Part shown: positions 41,228-52,457 of the stretch, in pieces
Numbering within the stretch: the stretch's first letter is position 1
How the letters are laid out: every line of letters begins with the position of its first letter
Assembly (NCBI GenBank): GCA_002335605.1
Contig: BEDY01000006.1
Location: forward strand, 1,240,001 to 1,304,000
Direction of reading: 5' to 3'
Origin: Prillingera fragicola
Taxonomy: Eukaryota > Basidiomycota > Tremellomycetes > Trichosporonales > Trichosporonaceae
DNA length: 64,000 bases
Notes under the pieces: generated by a model
The model's input: only the letters and a program-made list of their open reading frames with translations
Database searches by the model: none
What the model was told of the DNA's origin: nothing
Translations under genes and position numbers: made by a program

Positions 41228-42765
41228 ATGCTCCGCCCAATAGCGCGCACCCTCGCGCGCCCACCAGCATGGCCACTCTCCCACCTTTCACCACACTCCG
41301 CCCGCACAAGCATACGCGCCATGGCTGCTGTCCCGCCGCACGTCCGCCAGCCCAACCCGGCGGCACACGCGTCGACGAGCCAACACCCCTTTGCCGAGGG
41401 CCACGCTGCGGGGACAGGCGGCAGCGCACCGTCTGCTGCAACAGCACGAAGCGACTCTGGGGGACCGGGCAAGCCGAAAGACGACGCTGTCACGGGCGCG
41501 CCGCATCGCTCACCCAACGACCCAGGGGATCGGCCGTCAAAGGGGCCATACTCTAACCCGACGCCGGAACCGCCCAAGGAGGCCGTCAAGGAGGAGGCTG
41601 GGACGGTGCTTTCTGGAGGCAAAATTGAGGCGTCCGAGGCGACGACGAGCGTGCCCCCGCCGCCGACTCCCCCGTCTGCCCATGCCGAGCCCGATGCAGG
41701 TGTCGCGACCACGGCGCCTGGGCCGACCGACCAGGCCCACCCAGAGCACGCGCACGCGCATGCGCTTGCGACATTGCTGATTCCTGGGTCGAGGAAACGC
41801 GTGCCGCGGCATCCGTTTCATACGTACCAGTTTGTCAAGACGCTCGAGGGGGCCGGGATTGATCTGGACTCGGCACGGGTGTTGATGGAGAGCGTGCGGG
41901 GGCTGCTTGTCGGCCGCGCCGAGAGGGCTAATGAGAAAATGCTGGGCAAGGAGGAGAATGATAATGTGAGTGCGCCGTGCGCGTTGTGGGCATGGCTGAC
42001 GCGACGCAGGAGTCGTATCTGTTCAAGGCGGCGCTGTCCGAGCTCCGAACTGAAATGTCGGTGCGGACGCGCAACGATGGTATAAAGCTGCGAGGCGTCA
42101 CGAGCGCGATCAGGAGGAGTGTGGACGGGCTGGAGCAAAACATTAAAGAGGACGTGCAGGTCATGAAGCATGAGTGAGTGCGGCACAGCCTCAGAAGCTG
42201 ACTCTGCAGCATTGAAATGGACATGAACACGCGCAAAGCCGAGACACGCAGTGACATGAAAAAGTTTGACCTCGCGACAGAAGAGATCAACAACAAGTTT
42301 ACAATCTCGCTGGGCGAGCTCAAGACGGAGATTGAGAGCGCAAAGTGGGACGCAACGAGGCGGGCCATCTGTGAGTCCACGCACGTCCGCTGCCAGCTAA
42401 CACACCCAGCCATCATTGCCGTCCTCGTGATCGCAGGAATCGCCATCTCGACCTTTGTAATGCCCAAGAAGAAAGCCACACCGCCTCCACCGCCCGCCGC
42501 GCCAAAACCTACAATGATGGACCAAGCGACCAACACGCCCGACGACGACCTGGACGACGAAACCGCCCTCGAGGGGGAGGTCACGCGGCTGCTCGCCGAG
42601 CGGCAACGTGAGCGGCGCGCCGCCCTCGCCGCGCAGGGCGCGAAAACGTCTGTCCCGGGTAAAGTCATCGTGCCCTCCAAACCGAGGGGCAAGATGGTCG
42701 ATGGAGGGGTCATGGTCGACACGGCGGTTGGGGACAAGCCCCCGAGTCGTATGGTGGACGCATAG
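41228..42765 (+). CDS. Mitochondrial coiled-coil protein, MCUR1/DUF1640 family
   Basis: Four exons. MLRPIARTLARPPAWPLSHL is a basic, acid-free presequence. A disordered Pro/Ala/Ser-rich linker of about 150 residues leads to the family core: FHTYQFVKTLEGAGIDLDSA, VLMESVRGLLVGRAE, then after intron 1 ESYLFKAALSELRTEMSVRT, and a long coiled coil over two more exons (RRSVDGLEQNIKEDVQVMKH; RKAETRSDMKKFDLATEEIN). One membrane segment (IIAVLVIAGIAISTFV) follows, and a polar tail with a DDDLDDE patch. The family (human MCUR1/CCDC90, yeast Fmp32) lies in the inner membrane and is linked to calcium uptake or cytochrome oxidase assembly. The linker and the long C-terminal tail are larger than in yeast. 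Confidence 0.85.
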
Positions 42766-42991
42766 TCCGTGGTCAGTCTTGCATGTGGAGTGCGTGGTGG
42801 GCCGTCCTTGTTGTCATAGGCCATGTAAATCATCTACTCTTAGTGTTGCTGCAGCATGAGCACAGTCGCACAATCGTACATCAACCAGTGCCTCGTACTC
42901 GTCTAACTCTCCGTCCTCGGCTGGTATCATGCCAAAAATAATGCCAAATGCCGTCTCGTCCAACGCTCGCCACCGCCTAACGTTCCTACTC

Positions 42992-44130
42992 CTACTGGGT
43001 AGGGCTGCTCGGTCCCGATCCACTAGCGGCCGACGACGCGCCGAGGCCGTTGACCGAGCTCGAGCTCGCGCTGGCGCTCACGCCAGCACTAGCGCTGGGA
43101 GCGAGCTGCCACGCAGGGATGCTAGCCTTGCCGCGGGGCGCGAGCAGGGCGTTGGCGGCGTTCTGCGTCGCGCTCGGCGTCGCTGGGCCGGCCGGGGAGG
43201 CTGCGCCGGAGGTGTCGACTGCCGTGGCTGGCGGGGGGTTCTGGGCTCCCTGGCGGGCGACGAGGAGGGTCTTGAGGCTGCGGAGCTCGGACTGGAGCTC
43301 GGTGAGGGCTGCCGACTGCGAGGCGGCGTGCTTTTCAATCATGCGCGGCACGAGCTCGCGGACCGACTCGACCTCGCCGCGGACCTCGCGCATGTCGTCT
43401 CGCCAGCGCGACTCGGCGTCGCGCACCGCGCGGGCGGCGGCCTCGACGTCGTCCAGGGCCGAGCTCACGCGCTCGCGCTCCCCTGCTGCCGCCTTGGTGA
43501 GGGCTTCGGTCTCGGCTTTGAGCTCGTCGAGCGCCGCCTGGGCAGCGTCGTACTGCGCCGACAGGTCGGCCGAGGTCTCCTGGAAAGCGGACGACGAGGG
43601 GGGCTTGAGGTGCGGAGTGAGGTATTTCCTCGCAAGGGCAGAGAGGCCGTACATGACACCACCAGAGACGACCGCCATGATCTAGCCTGTCAGCTGCGAA
43701 ATCCCACGCCTCGACATGGTAGCCGAATCCTCGGCGACGCTGCGCACTCACAAAGATATCACGCCAGTCGCGCTTAGGCGGCTCGGGAGGCGGGGCATAG
43801 ACCTGCCCAAAGCCATAGGGCGTGGCGGTCGTTGGCCTCGCATAGGCCGGTGCAGCGACGGGTGCACTGTTACCCTGGCCTGAAGCTTCGGACAGAGCCT
43901 GTGAGATTTCCGGCTCGGTCAGGCCCTTTGATTGCAGGAACTGGATGCGCTCTTGCAGCGGTGAGGCGTGGACCTGTGTGGCGTGTTAGCTTCTGCTTGT
44001 CTATCGCCGGAGTCGAGCGGCAAAAGACTCGGGCGTGGGGCTGGGAAAAGGTGGTACGTACCTTTGGGTCGTTGAGAAAGAGGACGGCGTTGCGGACGAG
44101 GTCGCCGCGGGATGCTGGTGGGGCGTCCAT
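42992..44130 (-). CDS. PEX14: Peroxisomal membrane docking protein PEX14
   Basis: Three exons. The N-terminus MDAPPASRGDLVRNAVLFLN plus, across intron 1, DPKVHASPLQERIQFLQSKG and LTEPEISQAL is the conserved PEX14 three-helix domain that binds WxxxF/Y motifs of PEX5. A Pro-rich strip (YAPPPEPPKRDWRDIF) precedes the hydrophobic segment VVSGGVMYGLSALARKYL, then a coiled coil (about residues 130-260; TADLSAQYD-type heptads, LDELKAETEALTKAAAGE) and a Ser/Ala-rich tail. It forms the matrix-protein import pore with PEX13. The stop at 42992 follows SGPSSPTQ. Confidence 0.92.
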
Positions 44131-44467
44131 TGCGTTGTCGCGGTCGTGCAGATGCGCAGTCGTCGCCGAGAAGAAGACTGGAGAGAGAGAGAAAGACGAT
44201 GGCGATGGGGTCCAGGGCATGTGTTCGACGGCTATGGCTCATCCCGGATGGGTTGGAAATTTGATTCCGTCGCCGAGAGTTCCGCGGCCGAGATGGCCTG
44301 GGCAGACTGCCGCTCGTCGCCGACGGTATTGTTTACACTGGACTGCACGCTCCCCGCAGCGAGGACAGCCCATACGACAGCCCATGCATCGATACACGCA
44401 TCTACCGCACATCTTTCATGGGGCCGTGCGACCCCTTTTATCTATAGAGTAACTACTACTGCGCAGC

Positions 44468-46034
44468 CTAGAGCTCGCCCTTGACGGCCTTGCTCATCGA
44501 CTCGGCAAAGTACTCGACGTTTGAGTCGTTGAGACCGGCCATCGAGATACGGCCGTCACGGGTAAGGTAGACGTGGGCCTTGGCAGCGAGAGCGTCAACC
44601 TGCTCGGGCTTGAGGCCGGTGAACGAGAACATGCCAATCTGAGACTTGATGTGTCCCCACTCTCCGGGGGTGTTGAGCTCGACAAGCTTGTTGTAGAGCT
44701 TCTCACGCATGTCGATGATGCGGTCGGCCATGCCCTTGACCTCGCCGAGCCACTGCTGCTTGAGAGCGGGGTCGGCAAGAATCTGAGCGACGAGGCGGGC
44801 GCCGCTGTAGGTGTTAGCACAAAGGTCCAACCGGCCCCCCCCCCACGCCTGGGCTAGCTACTCACTGGATAGGAGGGTTCGAGTACATGGGACGAATCAC
44901 AATCTTGAGCTGCGAGTCGACACGGGCCTTCTCCTCGGGGCTCTCGCAGACAATCGAGACGGTACCGACACGCTCGCCATAGAGACCGAGGTTCTTGGCA
45001 AACGACTGGCAGAGAAGGAGCTGGTGGCCCTTCTCGACAAAGTAGCGGAGAGCAAAGGCGTCACGGACAGTGTCACCCGAAGCAAAGCCCTGGTAAGCCA
45101 TGTCGAAGAAGGGGAAGTGCTTCTTCTCGGCAATGATGGTCTCGAGCTCCTTCCACTGCTCCTGGGTGGGGTCAACACCGGTGGGGTTGTGAGCGCAAGC
45201 GTGGAGGAGGACGACGGAGCCCTCGGGGAGGTTCTTAATGTCCTCCTTCATGGCGGCAAAGTCGAGGCCGACAGTCTTGGGGTCAAAGTAGCGGTAGGTC
45301 TCGCACTTGAGGCCAGCCTTGCCGGCAATGGCCTTGTGGTTTCCCCACGAGGGGTTGGGGACGTAGATGGTCTTGTTGGGGTAGAAGGCGGCAATGAACT
45401 CCATGCCGACGCGGAGCGCACCAGTGCCCGAGAGGGTCTGGGTGGCGGCAAGCTGCAGTGTTAGCACCTGCCTGCACGAGCTAGAAGAAGACTTACGCGG
45501 TTCTCCTTGATAGGAGCCGAGTCCTCTCCATAAGCAAGCTCGACGGCGAGCTTGGTGAACTGGGCGAGACCCTGTCTGTCAGTATACATCCTCCATCCAC
45601 ACAACATACAGTGATGGGGAGGTACTCCTTGTCAGCCTTCTCGGCGAAGAGGAGCTCCTCAGCCCTGACGACCGAGGGGAGGACAAACGGCTTGCCGGCG
45701 CCGTCACGCTGTACGTTGTCAGCGCGTTCTCAGTCATTGTTGTGGGCGAAACGCCAGCAGTGCCCGTCAAGTACGCACGTAAGCACCGACACCGAGGTTG
45801 ATCTTCTTGGGCGAAGTGTCGGCCTTGAACTTCTCCGAGACGCCGAGAATGGCGTCGGGGGGGCTGTACTTGTCAGTGTTGCCTTTGGCTAGGTGGTAGT
45901 GGGCGGCAAAAGGCCAGTACCACCCGGATCGCTAGCACCTACCCCTGGGGGACGTTGGCCCAGACCGAGACTGAGCGGGCGAGGCTGGGGGAGCCACGGA
46001 GGCGGAGGGCGGTGCGGGTGACGGTGGTGAGCAT
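44468..46034 (-). CDS. Aspartate aminotransferase, mitochondrial type
   Basis: At least six exons. [20 protein letters not shown] is a presequence. [40 protein letters not shown] (joined across an intron), [54 protein letters not shown] and the PLP-lysine block [18 protein letters not shown] are all present, as is SNPPIQ followed across the last intron by [10 protein letters not shown]. The Lys in SFAKNLGLY forms the Schiff base. It interconverts aspartate/2-oxoglutarate and oxaloacetate/glutamate and feeds the malate-aspartate shuttle. The region before the start contains a (GA)n tract in the 5' leader. Nothing essential is missing. Confidence 0.95.
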
Positions 46035-47269
46035 GGTGTTCACTACTAGCAGGGGGATGCGAGGGGTGCAGAGGTGGGGAGAGTGAAGAGAGAGAGAGAG
46101 AGAGAGAGAGAGCAAGAGATGCGCTGGCTTCAAGAGTATTTTTCCCTGACGAGAGCCACAATTTCCGGTGTCGGCTATTAGAAAAATCCATCATTAGAAA
46201 CATTCTTAATCATTAGAAATACAATCTTAATGACTTATTAGGAATTGTATTTTGTTTATTCAAATTTCATTAGACCCTGGACCGAGTCTCCGGTCAATTC
46301 GGTCCGACTCGAGCCCATCTTGCAAACACGACTCGCACAAGCTATGCATGCAGCTGGGTGCTTGAAAGACTCGGTAGTATGCATGCGTACTGTATCACTG
46401 TATTTGACTGCACTTGCAGGTGTATGAATGCATAGTAGACCAAGAATACACGTTCAACGAGCGTCTCGATTATCGGGTCACATTTGTTTACAGGGTGCGT
46501 CATCACCACTCTCCCTGTCACCGCCGATTCTTTCCGGCACTTCACTCCCGACTACTCTCTCTCTCTCTCGGCCCCTCGGTGCGCATGCACAGAGCCCACT
46601 TGCAGTCCAGCCGGGTATGCACTGACCTGCTATTCGTCCCGAAGACCAAGCCCCCGGAGATGAGCGATCCAACAGTCAAAAGCCGGAAAGATGTCGGCAC
46701 GACGAGTGGACAGGATCACAACGAAAGTTGAGTTTGGGCAGGCACTCGACAGCTGCCTCATCGGCCGCCGGCTCTGACGCGTACGTACTCCAGTGACGAT
46801 CCATGACTCGTTGATGTCGAATTTCATCAGCCGTCACTAACCACTGGCTGAGCTCATACCAGTTGCAGACAATGGCCGTGGCTAGAAGCAAGCCAGCTGC
46901 GAAAGAGGACCAGCTCGCGACCAGACGCACTCACAGACACCACGCTCCAGGGCAAACCCAGGGCTTGCTCGGACGTGGCAACAGCGCAGTAGGCTGCATA
47001 TCGGGTTCTCCTCGGAAAGACGCGGCGTGCACCCACCGACCGAGGAGGACGTCGTACCGAGGGTGGCTGTTCGTATCTGATTGTGCTGTGCTTGCGCGTC
47101 GGATGTAGGGATGGCTAGACACTGCAGAGTTTCACTCCAGGTGGGCGCGGGCATGCTGCAGGGATACGGTGCATGCTTGATCCCTTCCGCGGAAGCCATT
47201 TGCTTGTAAAGGAGAGCCTTTGCCATTCTCGTAGCATCATAGTAAAAATGTCCAGACAACCAACATCAA
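46035..47269. other. Intergenic, AT-rich motif cluster
   Basis: No gene is supported in 1.2 kb. ATTAGAAA occurs at 46177, 46193 and 46212. AAATACAAT (46217-46225) and ATTGTATTT (46244-46252) form an inverted repeat. ATGCATGC is at 46344-46351 and 46379-46386. This is the most motif-rich spacer of the window. Confidence 0.55.
46087..46112. repeat. (GA)13 microsatellite
   Basis: About 26 bases of alternating A and G, in the 5' leader of the aspartate aminotransferase gene, seen as a CT tract on the coding strand. Confidence 0.9.
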
Positions 47270-47371
47270 TCTTCGCTAGTATATCGGTTAGTATAATCGC
47301 CTCTCAAGTGAGAGTGCCCCAGATTACTGGGAAGCGCGCGATAGAGCAGGGTTCGACTCCCTGGCGGAGAA
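47270..47371 (+). tRNA. tRNA-Glu (CTC) with a 30-nt intron
   Basis: Acceptor TCTTCGC pairs fully with GCGGAGA (one T-G pair); discriminator A. D arm GTAT...ATA, anticodon stem ATCGC/GCGAT, anticodon CTC at 47303-47305 in loop CTCTCAC after splicing, T arm CAGGG-TTCGACT-CCCTG. The intron is 47307-47336, after position 37; its AGTGAGAG could pair with the anticodon loop. Mature length 72. A T9 Pol III stop follows. Confidence 0.9.
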
Positions 47372-47373
47372 TG

Positions 47374-47382
47374 TTTTTTTTT
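47374..47382 (+). terminator. Pol III terminator of tRNA-Glu
   Basis: Nine T in a row start three bases past the tRNA 3' end. Confidence 0.9.
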
Positions 47383-47550
47383 GGCTTCCGAGTGCTGTTT
47401 TGTCTCATGTCGCTCGGATTCACGCGTGTGCGTGTCTTTTGCAACTCTTGGGCCGTCCTGTCCGCAGAGACGCAGCAGCAGGAATATGAATATATCTGCA
47501 TATCGGCTGACCACCCCCCACTCGCCCTTCCTCTCCCTCGCCAACGCCCT

Positions 47551-50153
47551 CTAAATAACCTTGTCCAACCAGGCATAAAACCCAGGACACTGCTCGACGG
47601 GATCCTCGTCAAACATATGGTCCGCCCCCTCGAGCACCTCGACCTCACCCCCAATAGCCTTAATAAGCGGCACAGTGTCGTCGAGGGGGTTAATCTTGTC
47701 GTCAACACTCCCGTACACCAAGTACACGGGCGGCATGGCGACCTGGTCCGGCAAGGCCAGGCGGTGCGTGACGGACAGCGTGGCCGGGGTGGGCCGGAAT
47801 CCATCGAGGCCCGCGCCGCGGGAGCGCTGGTTGGCGAACAGGAGGCCGGGGAAGAGCCCGTGCTGCAGCATGTAGGCGTAGAGCACGCTGCGTGGGCCGC
47901 CGGACACGGCGGTCTGGACTGGTGCGTCGCGTGGGTTGAGGAAGGGCCTTGCGGCGCTGTCGGGGACGGATTTGCCCCACCACGGCACGGGGTTTGTCTC
48001 TGTCGCCCAAAACTTGTGGGTGAGGTCTGAGATTGGGTAGAACGGCGCGACGGCGCGCGGGGACCAGTGCGTCGGGCCGCGGTAGCCGCCCACGTCGACG
48101 TCGGCTGCTTTCGGGGGCATGGGGAGGCCAGCCATGAGGGCCAGGTATCCGCCGGCGGAACCGCCAGAGAGGACGATGCGGGCTGGGTCCGGGCGCGCAG
48201 TGTAGCCTGCTGCTGCGAGTTTGTCGGCGAGCTTGGTACGCACAAATGTGATGGAGGCGTCGGTGTCGTCGAGAATGTCTAGGATGGGTGCTTGGGGGGC
48301 CAGGCGGTAGTTGGGAGAGATGACAATGGTGTGGGCTTGGTCGGCGCCAATCTTGCGAGACGGGAGGCGACGGAGATGGGGAGGGAGGTTCTCCTTGTTG
48401 CCCTGGAGAAGGCCTCCGCCGTGGTACCAGATTACCACCGGATTTCCACCTGCTGGCACAGGGGCGTCTTTCGGAGGCAGGTAGACGTCCATCAGGAGGG
48501 AGAGGGGCTCGCTGTCAAAGGTCGCCGCGGGGCGAGTCACGAACGGCACAGTGAGAGTCGGCTCGGGCACGTCTGTGGGCCCACCTGGTGCTGGCACGTA
48601 CGCTGCGACCGGGGGCTCAGGCGCCTTGGCTCCACCTGCCGTCTTCGTCGGGCTCGACGTCTCGGCTGGGAGGAAACCTCCCTTGCTTCCCCAAGCGCAA
48701 CCCTCAGTGTCCAGCGCCGCGCGAGGAGCGAGGATGCCGGACACGCCGTTGAGAAAGGGGTTGTTTCCGAGGAGGAGCGACTGGAGCTCGGGCATGCGCT
48801 TCTCGTCAAGTCCGCACGCTTCGGCGTCCAGGGTGCCGGCGAGCTTGTTGTGTGACAACGTGAGGACGCGGATTTTGAGCGCGTTCTTGCCGGCCAGCGA
48901 CTCGAGAGCCACGGCAGCGATGGCATTGTGCGCGAGGTTGAGCGAGCGAACAGCCGGGAGAGCAAACTTTGGCGTCCTGGCCTCGCGGTCAAACCTCGAC
49001 ACGAGAAAGCCAGAGCCGTAAACCTGGCCCTCCTCGGACGGCTTGGTCGGGTTGGACAGGTCGAGGACCGAGATCGAGTTGTACGAGAGGTTGACCGTCT
49101 CGAGCTGGGGAAGAAGCTGGATAGCTGCGGGAAGGGCGGTGAGCTTGTTGTTGGACAGGTCGAGGAACGTGAGCTGGAGCAGGTCGGCGATGGCGTCCGG
49201 GATGTCGGTTAGCTCGTTGCCGTGCAACTGGGGAGTTAGCAAGCTGGGCATGGACCAAGCGTTCACGACGGTGCCGCGCAACAGTGTCTCCATCGGTGAC
49301 CCAACCGGTGCCGAGAATACCAGTCCACTCGCCAAACGTCGGCGCACTCACATCCAGCGTCTTTAACCCTCCAAAGAGTCCCATCTCAATTTCCAACCCA
49401 CGCAAACCGCACTCAGGCGCCTTGAGGCTCAACAACTCTTCAGGATCGACCCTCTCCTCCTGCTTCTGCGTAGCAAACACAACATGTTCGTCCGTCTCTT
49501 CGGTGCCGTCGTTGATGACCAGTGCGCCAAACACGTCGTAGAGGGGCTTGTTGGGCTTTGCCGGCTTGGCGAGCTCGGGCAATGGGTCGGGCTTGGGTGG
49601 GGGGTTGGAGAGTTCCTCTTCTTTCAGGTAGAGGAGGGAGGTGTAGAGAGAGGCTGGAAAGTGGCCAGACGGGAGGGCAAGGTTGGTCAGGTCGAGCTTG
49701 CCTGGAGATGTTAGCTTTGTTTGGTTTGGGCGTCGTGTGCTGGCGCTGAGCGTAGTGGGCGGATACGCTTCAACGATAGAGTTGAGGGGCTCAAGAGTGC
49801 GCCTGAGATGAGGCAACAAGACAGCCCAGCCCACGGCGAAGAGCGGCCCGTCACTCGACGCCGAGCTCCGTCGTCCTTGCACCCGGGCGTCGGGGAAGCT
49901 CCAGCGCAGCACAGCTCGCTCAGCGCCGCGTGCAGCCTCACCCTCCTAAATCCCACCCTCTAGCGTCCCCTTATCCCACGCTGGCACACCCGCAGCAGGA
50001 CTCACCAGTCCGAACAGCCCGCTCAATCTGGCCGTCAACAGTGCGGTCCTCGAGCACCTCGATCGGCGCCGGTTTGCCGCGTACAGGCCGCGCAGGCGAG
50101 TTGCGCACTTCAAGGCGCTTGGCGGCAATCTGCTCGCGTATCGAGGCTGACAT
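47551..50153 (-). CDS. Leucine-rich-repeat / alpha-beta hydrolase fusion protein
   Basis: Exons 50153-50006, 49701-49352 and 49227-47551, 724 residues. The N-terminus (MSASIREQIAAKRLEVRNSP) leads to LRRs: KLDLTNLALPSGHFPASLY, LKTLDLHGNELTDIPDAI (joined across intron 2), LTFLDLSNNKLTALPAAI, LETVNLSYNSISVLDLS, VRSLNLAHNAIAAVALESL, IRVLTLSHNKLAG and LQSLLLGNNPFLNG. After a Pro-rich linker the same exon continues as an HSL-type hydrolase: YHGGGLLQG oxyanion loop (near residue 436), NYRLAPQAP, GGSAGGYLAL with the nucleophile Ser (near 525), Asp in YGSVDDKINP (near 676) and His in EGADHMFDED (near 704). All catalytic parts are there. The join lies inside one exon, so the fusion does not depend on splice choice. 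Substrate unknown. Intron 1 is 304 nt. Confidence 0.85.
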
Positions 50154-50775
50154 GTGCGCTTCTGTTTTGAGGTGCGTGGGTAAGAATGGGGTGAGAGATG
50201 GATTAAAGTGAGTGAGATGTGGAGATGTTTGTTCCGCGGTAATGCCGGCCCTGAGCCTGGTTGGTGAAGTCGTAGGGACTCTCGACATGCTTGACTCTTG
50301 CATGCATCTTGCTATTAATCTGGTACTCTGGTCCACGAGTCTTGCGGCTTTTCTGTACATCTTGTAGTACTCTATCAACAGCCTGAAGGGAGTCTTGATG
50401 CAGCTGTTGAAGCGCATTCGGCTGACGTCCCCAAAGACGCCACTGGTGTCAACATTCAATCATCCACCTGCATTTCTCACTTCTTCTTCCTCGCACGCCG
50501 TCCTCTTCGCTGCATGTAAAGATACAGAGTCTTGCTGCTGAGGGTGCATACTTATACCTGCAGCTCTGACGCTCTCGCTTGCTCACCCTCGTCCTCACAC
50601 CCTAGCTAGCACATCGAGTGATCGCTCTCCTGCTCTCACCAACTGCCAAAGCCATCTTCACCTCGCTGGCGAGACCCAACCACCCACCCAGCACAGACAG
50701 CAAACCCTGACGGCCGGCCTCAACGAACAGCATCCCGGCCAGTCCGACCTCAACCTCTTCCAAGTCGCAACCGGC
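50154..50775. promoter_or_regulatory. Divergent promoter LRR-hydrolase / small acidic protein
   Basis: No gene in 622 bp. GCATGCAT is at 50300-50307. The right half is C/T-rich. Confidence 0.45.
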
Positions 50776-51210
50776 ATGTCTGACACCCCCAAGGCCACCT
50801 GCAGCCGGTCCACCGCGCATCCACACGGGGTGCAAGCCGCTCGCGGCCAGAAACGCAAATACGTCCCCCTCCTGCCTCTCCGCGCTTGCCCCCTCGCGAC
50901 GCTAGCGCAGCCCCAGCTCACCCAGGCCCCGTCGGGGCACGTCGTTATGCGCGACCTCGGGCGGGCACTTGCTGGTTCGCGCCGCGTGACAAGGGCACAT
51001 GTGAGCGTCTTTGGGCAGTGACGAGGTGCTGACATTGTTCAGGAGGTGAAGCTGTTTGCTCCGCGGCGCTCGTATCCTGTCCTGCACTCGACGAGGTACG
51101 TTTCCTCGCACAGTGAGGAGGATGCCGCGGCCGATTGGGATGGGAATGATACCGACATCGAGGACGACAGTGACGACGATAGCGACGACGACTATGTGAT
51201 CATCATGTAG
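50776..51210 (+). CDS. Small protein with acidic tail, unrecognised
   Basis: Exons 50776-51000 and 51043-51210, 130 residues. MSDTPKATCSRSTAHPHGVQ opens a basic half (RGQKRKYVPLLPLRA, RRVTRAH); the intron (42 nt, GTGAGC...TTCAG) joins it to EVKLFAPRRSYPVLHSTRY and a strongly acidic tail (DIEDDSDDDSDDDYVIIM). The unspliced frame stops after VSVFGQ. The charge split suggests a chaperone-like or nucleic-acid protein, but I know no family. Confidence 0.6.
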
Positions 51211-51364
51211 ACCACCGCTACGCCTGGAATGGAAACTGTAGAATAGAGAATATGCGTGCATGAGAGGGGATACATCTTACACTGTCATGTCAGCTTTGCC
51301 ACCACTGCAGCACATGTGCGGGGACTCACCATCTGCTCGCTAATACACAAGACTCGCAAAGGGC

Positions 51365-52065
51365 TTAGGCAAGGGGAGTGATGAGCTTGATGAGCGAGGG
51401 CTGGGGGTTGGACGAGCGGTAGCCGATCCAGATGATCATGGGGATCCAGCCGACGGTGATGACGGTCTGGGAGGTTAGCGGGTGTGGCGAGCGAGAGGCA
51501 AGGTGTCCCATGTCCAGATCGTCCAGACCACAAGTTGAGAACGCTGAGCAGGTTGTACACAGCCATGCAGATGGTAACCATGTCCCTCGCAGCCCCAGAC
51601 AGCTGGCAGGGCCCAAGGCGACACAGGAGATGTAGAGACAGCGCCTGTCGTGGGCTGCGACCACGTCCACGGCAAGCCCTGCCAACGAGCCGCCAGCAAG
51701 TCCCGGTTCGCCCTTGCCCCTACTGGCACCAGAGCTAGAGTCCCCCGCAGCCCGTGTCGACCGCAAGACCGCGCGGACAGCAAAGTCGAGACGGAACGAC
51801 GCCCAAGCGCAGTCATAGACCACACCGCGGCGTCAACGCCAGCCACTTCTCGACCCAAGTTTGCCCCGCCATCCCTCCATCCGCACACAAACCAGGCAGG
51901 GACCCGGACGGCGCATACTCCACAAATCGAGCGGCAAAAGAACACAAAAGCACTAACCTTGGCAATGCTGCGAAAAAGTCAGTACCCCTCCCAACTAGCG
52001 GGTGCGTAGGTGACTTACCCGATAGCAGCGTTGACGCGGTCCTTTGTCTCGTCTGAGAATGCCAT
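51365..52065 (-). CDS. TOM7: Mitochondrial outer-membrane translocase subunit TOM7
   Basis: Exons 52065-52019, 51967-51958 (10 nt) and 51466-51365 encode 52 residues: MAFSDETKDRVNAAIGIAK then TVITVGWIPMIIWIGYRSS and NPQPSLIKLITPLA. Length and the GW-IP-I--GY...PSLIKLI-PLA pattern are diagnostic of TOM7, which tunes assembly of the TOM complex. The second intron (51467-51957) is 491 nt, ten times the local norm. Exon 2 contributes only the end of a Gly codon plus IAK. Confidence 0.93.
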
Positions 52066-52457
52066 TTTGTTGATCTGTGCAGTGGGATGATGGATGGTGG
52101 ATGGCGATGTCGAGATGGAGTAGTTGAGGGTGAAAAGAGCGGCGACGGGATCAAATTTCAGTGGCACCTACTCTCCCATCATCATCCATCGACATGCTCT
52201 GAAGCTGCTGCTGCTTGCACTTAGTGTCGAGGCGTGCATACCCCCTAGTCCTACATCCCCTCCTCTGCACCTCCACGTGTGTCAACTGGTCCAGAAATAA
52301 AAGAAAAACCCTGCTCAGACGAGCATGGCATGCTATGGTGTTTATGCGGTTCGTTACTCCCTCCCGCCTTCGGTCTCTCACAACTCTGCTCTTCAATCGT
52401 CACAACCTCCCGCCTCTCAGGCCCCACCGGCCCTTCCGAGCTCGGGCCCCAGCTCGC
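52066..52457. other. Intergenic between TOM7 start and the next minus-strand gene's end
   Basis: No gene is seen in 392 bp; it holds the TOM7 promoter and the 3' end of the gene at 52458-54788. Confidence 0.5.

Noticed and set aside
51467..51957. Possible snoRNA in the long TOM7 intron.
   Set aside because: I could not find a convincing C/D box pair or H/ACA layout by eye, so it stays a suggestion in the findings.
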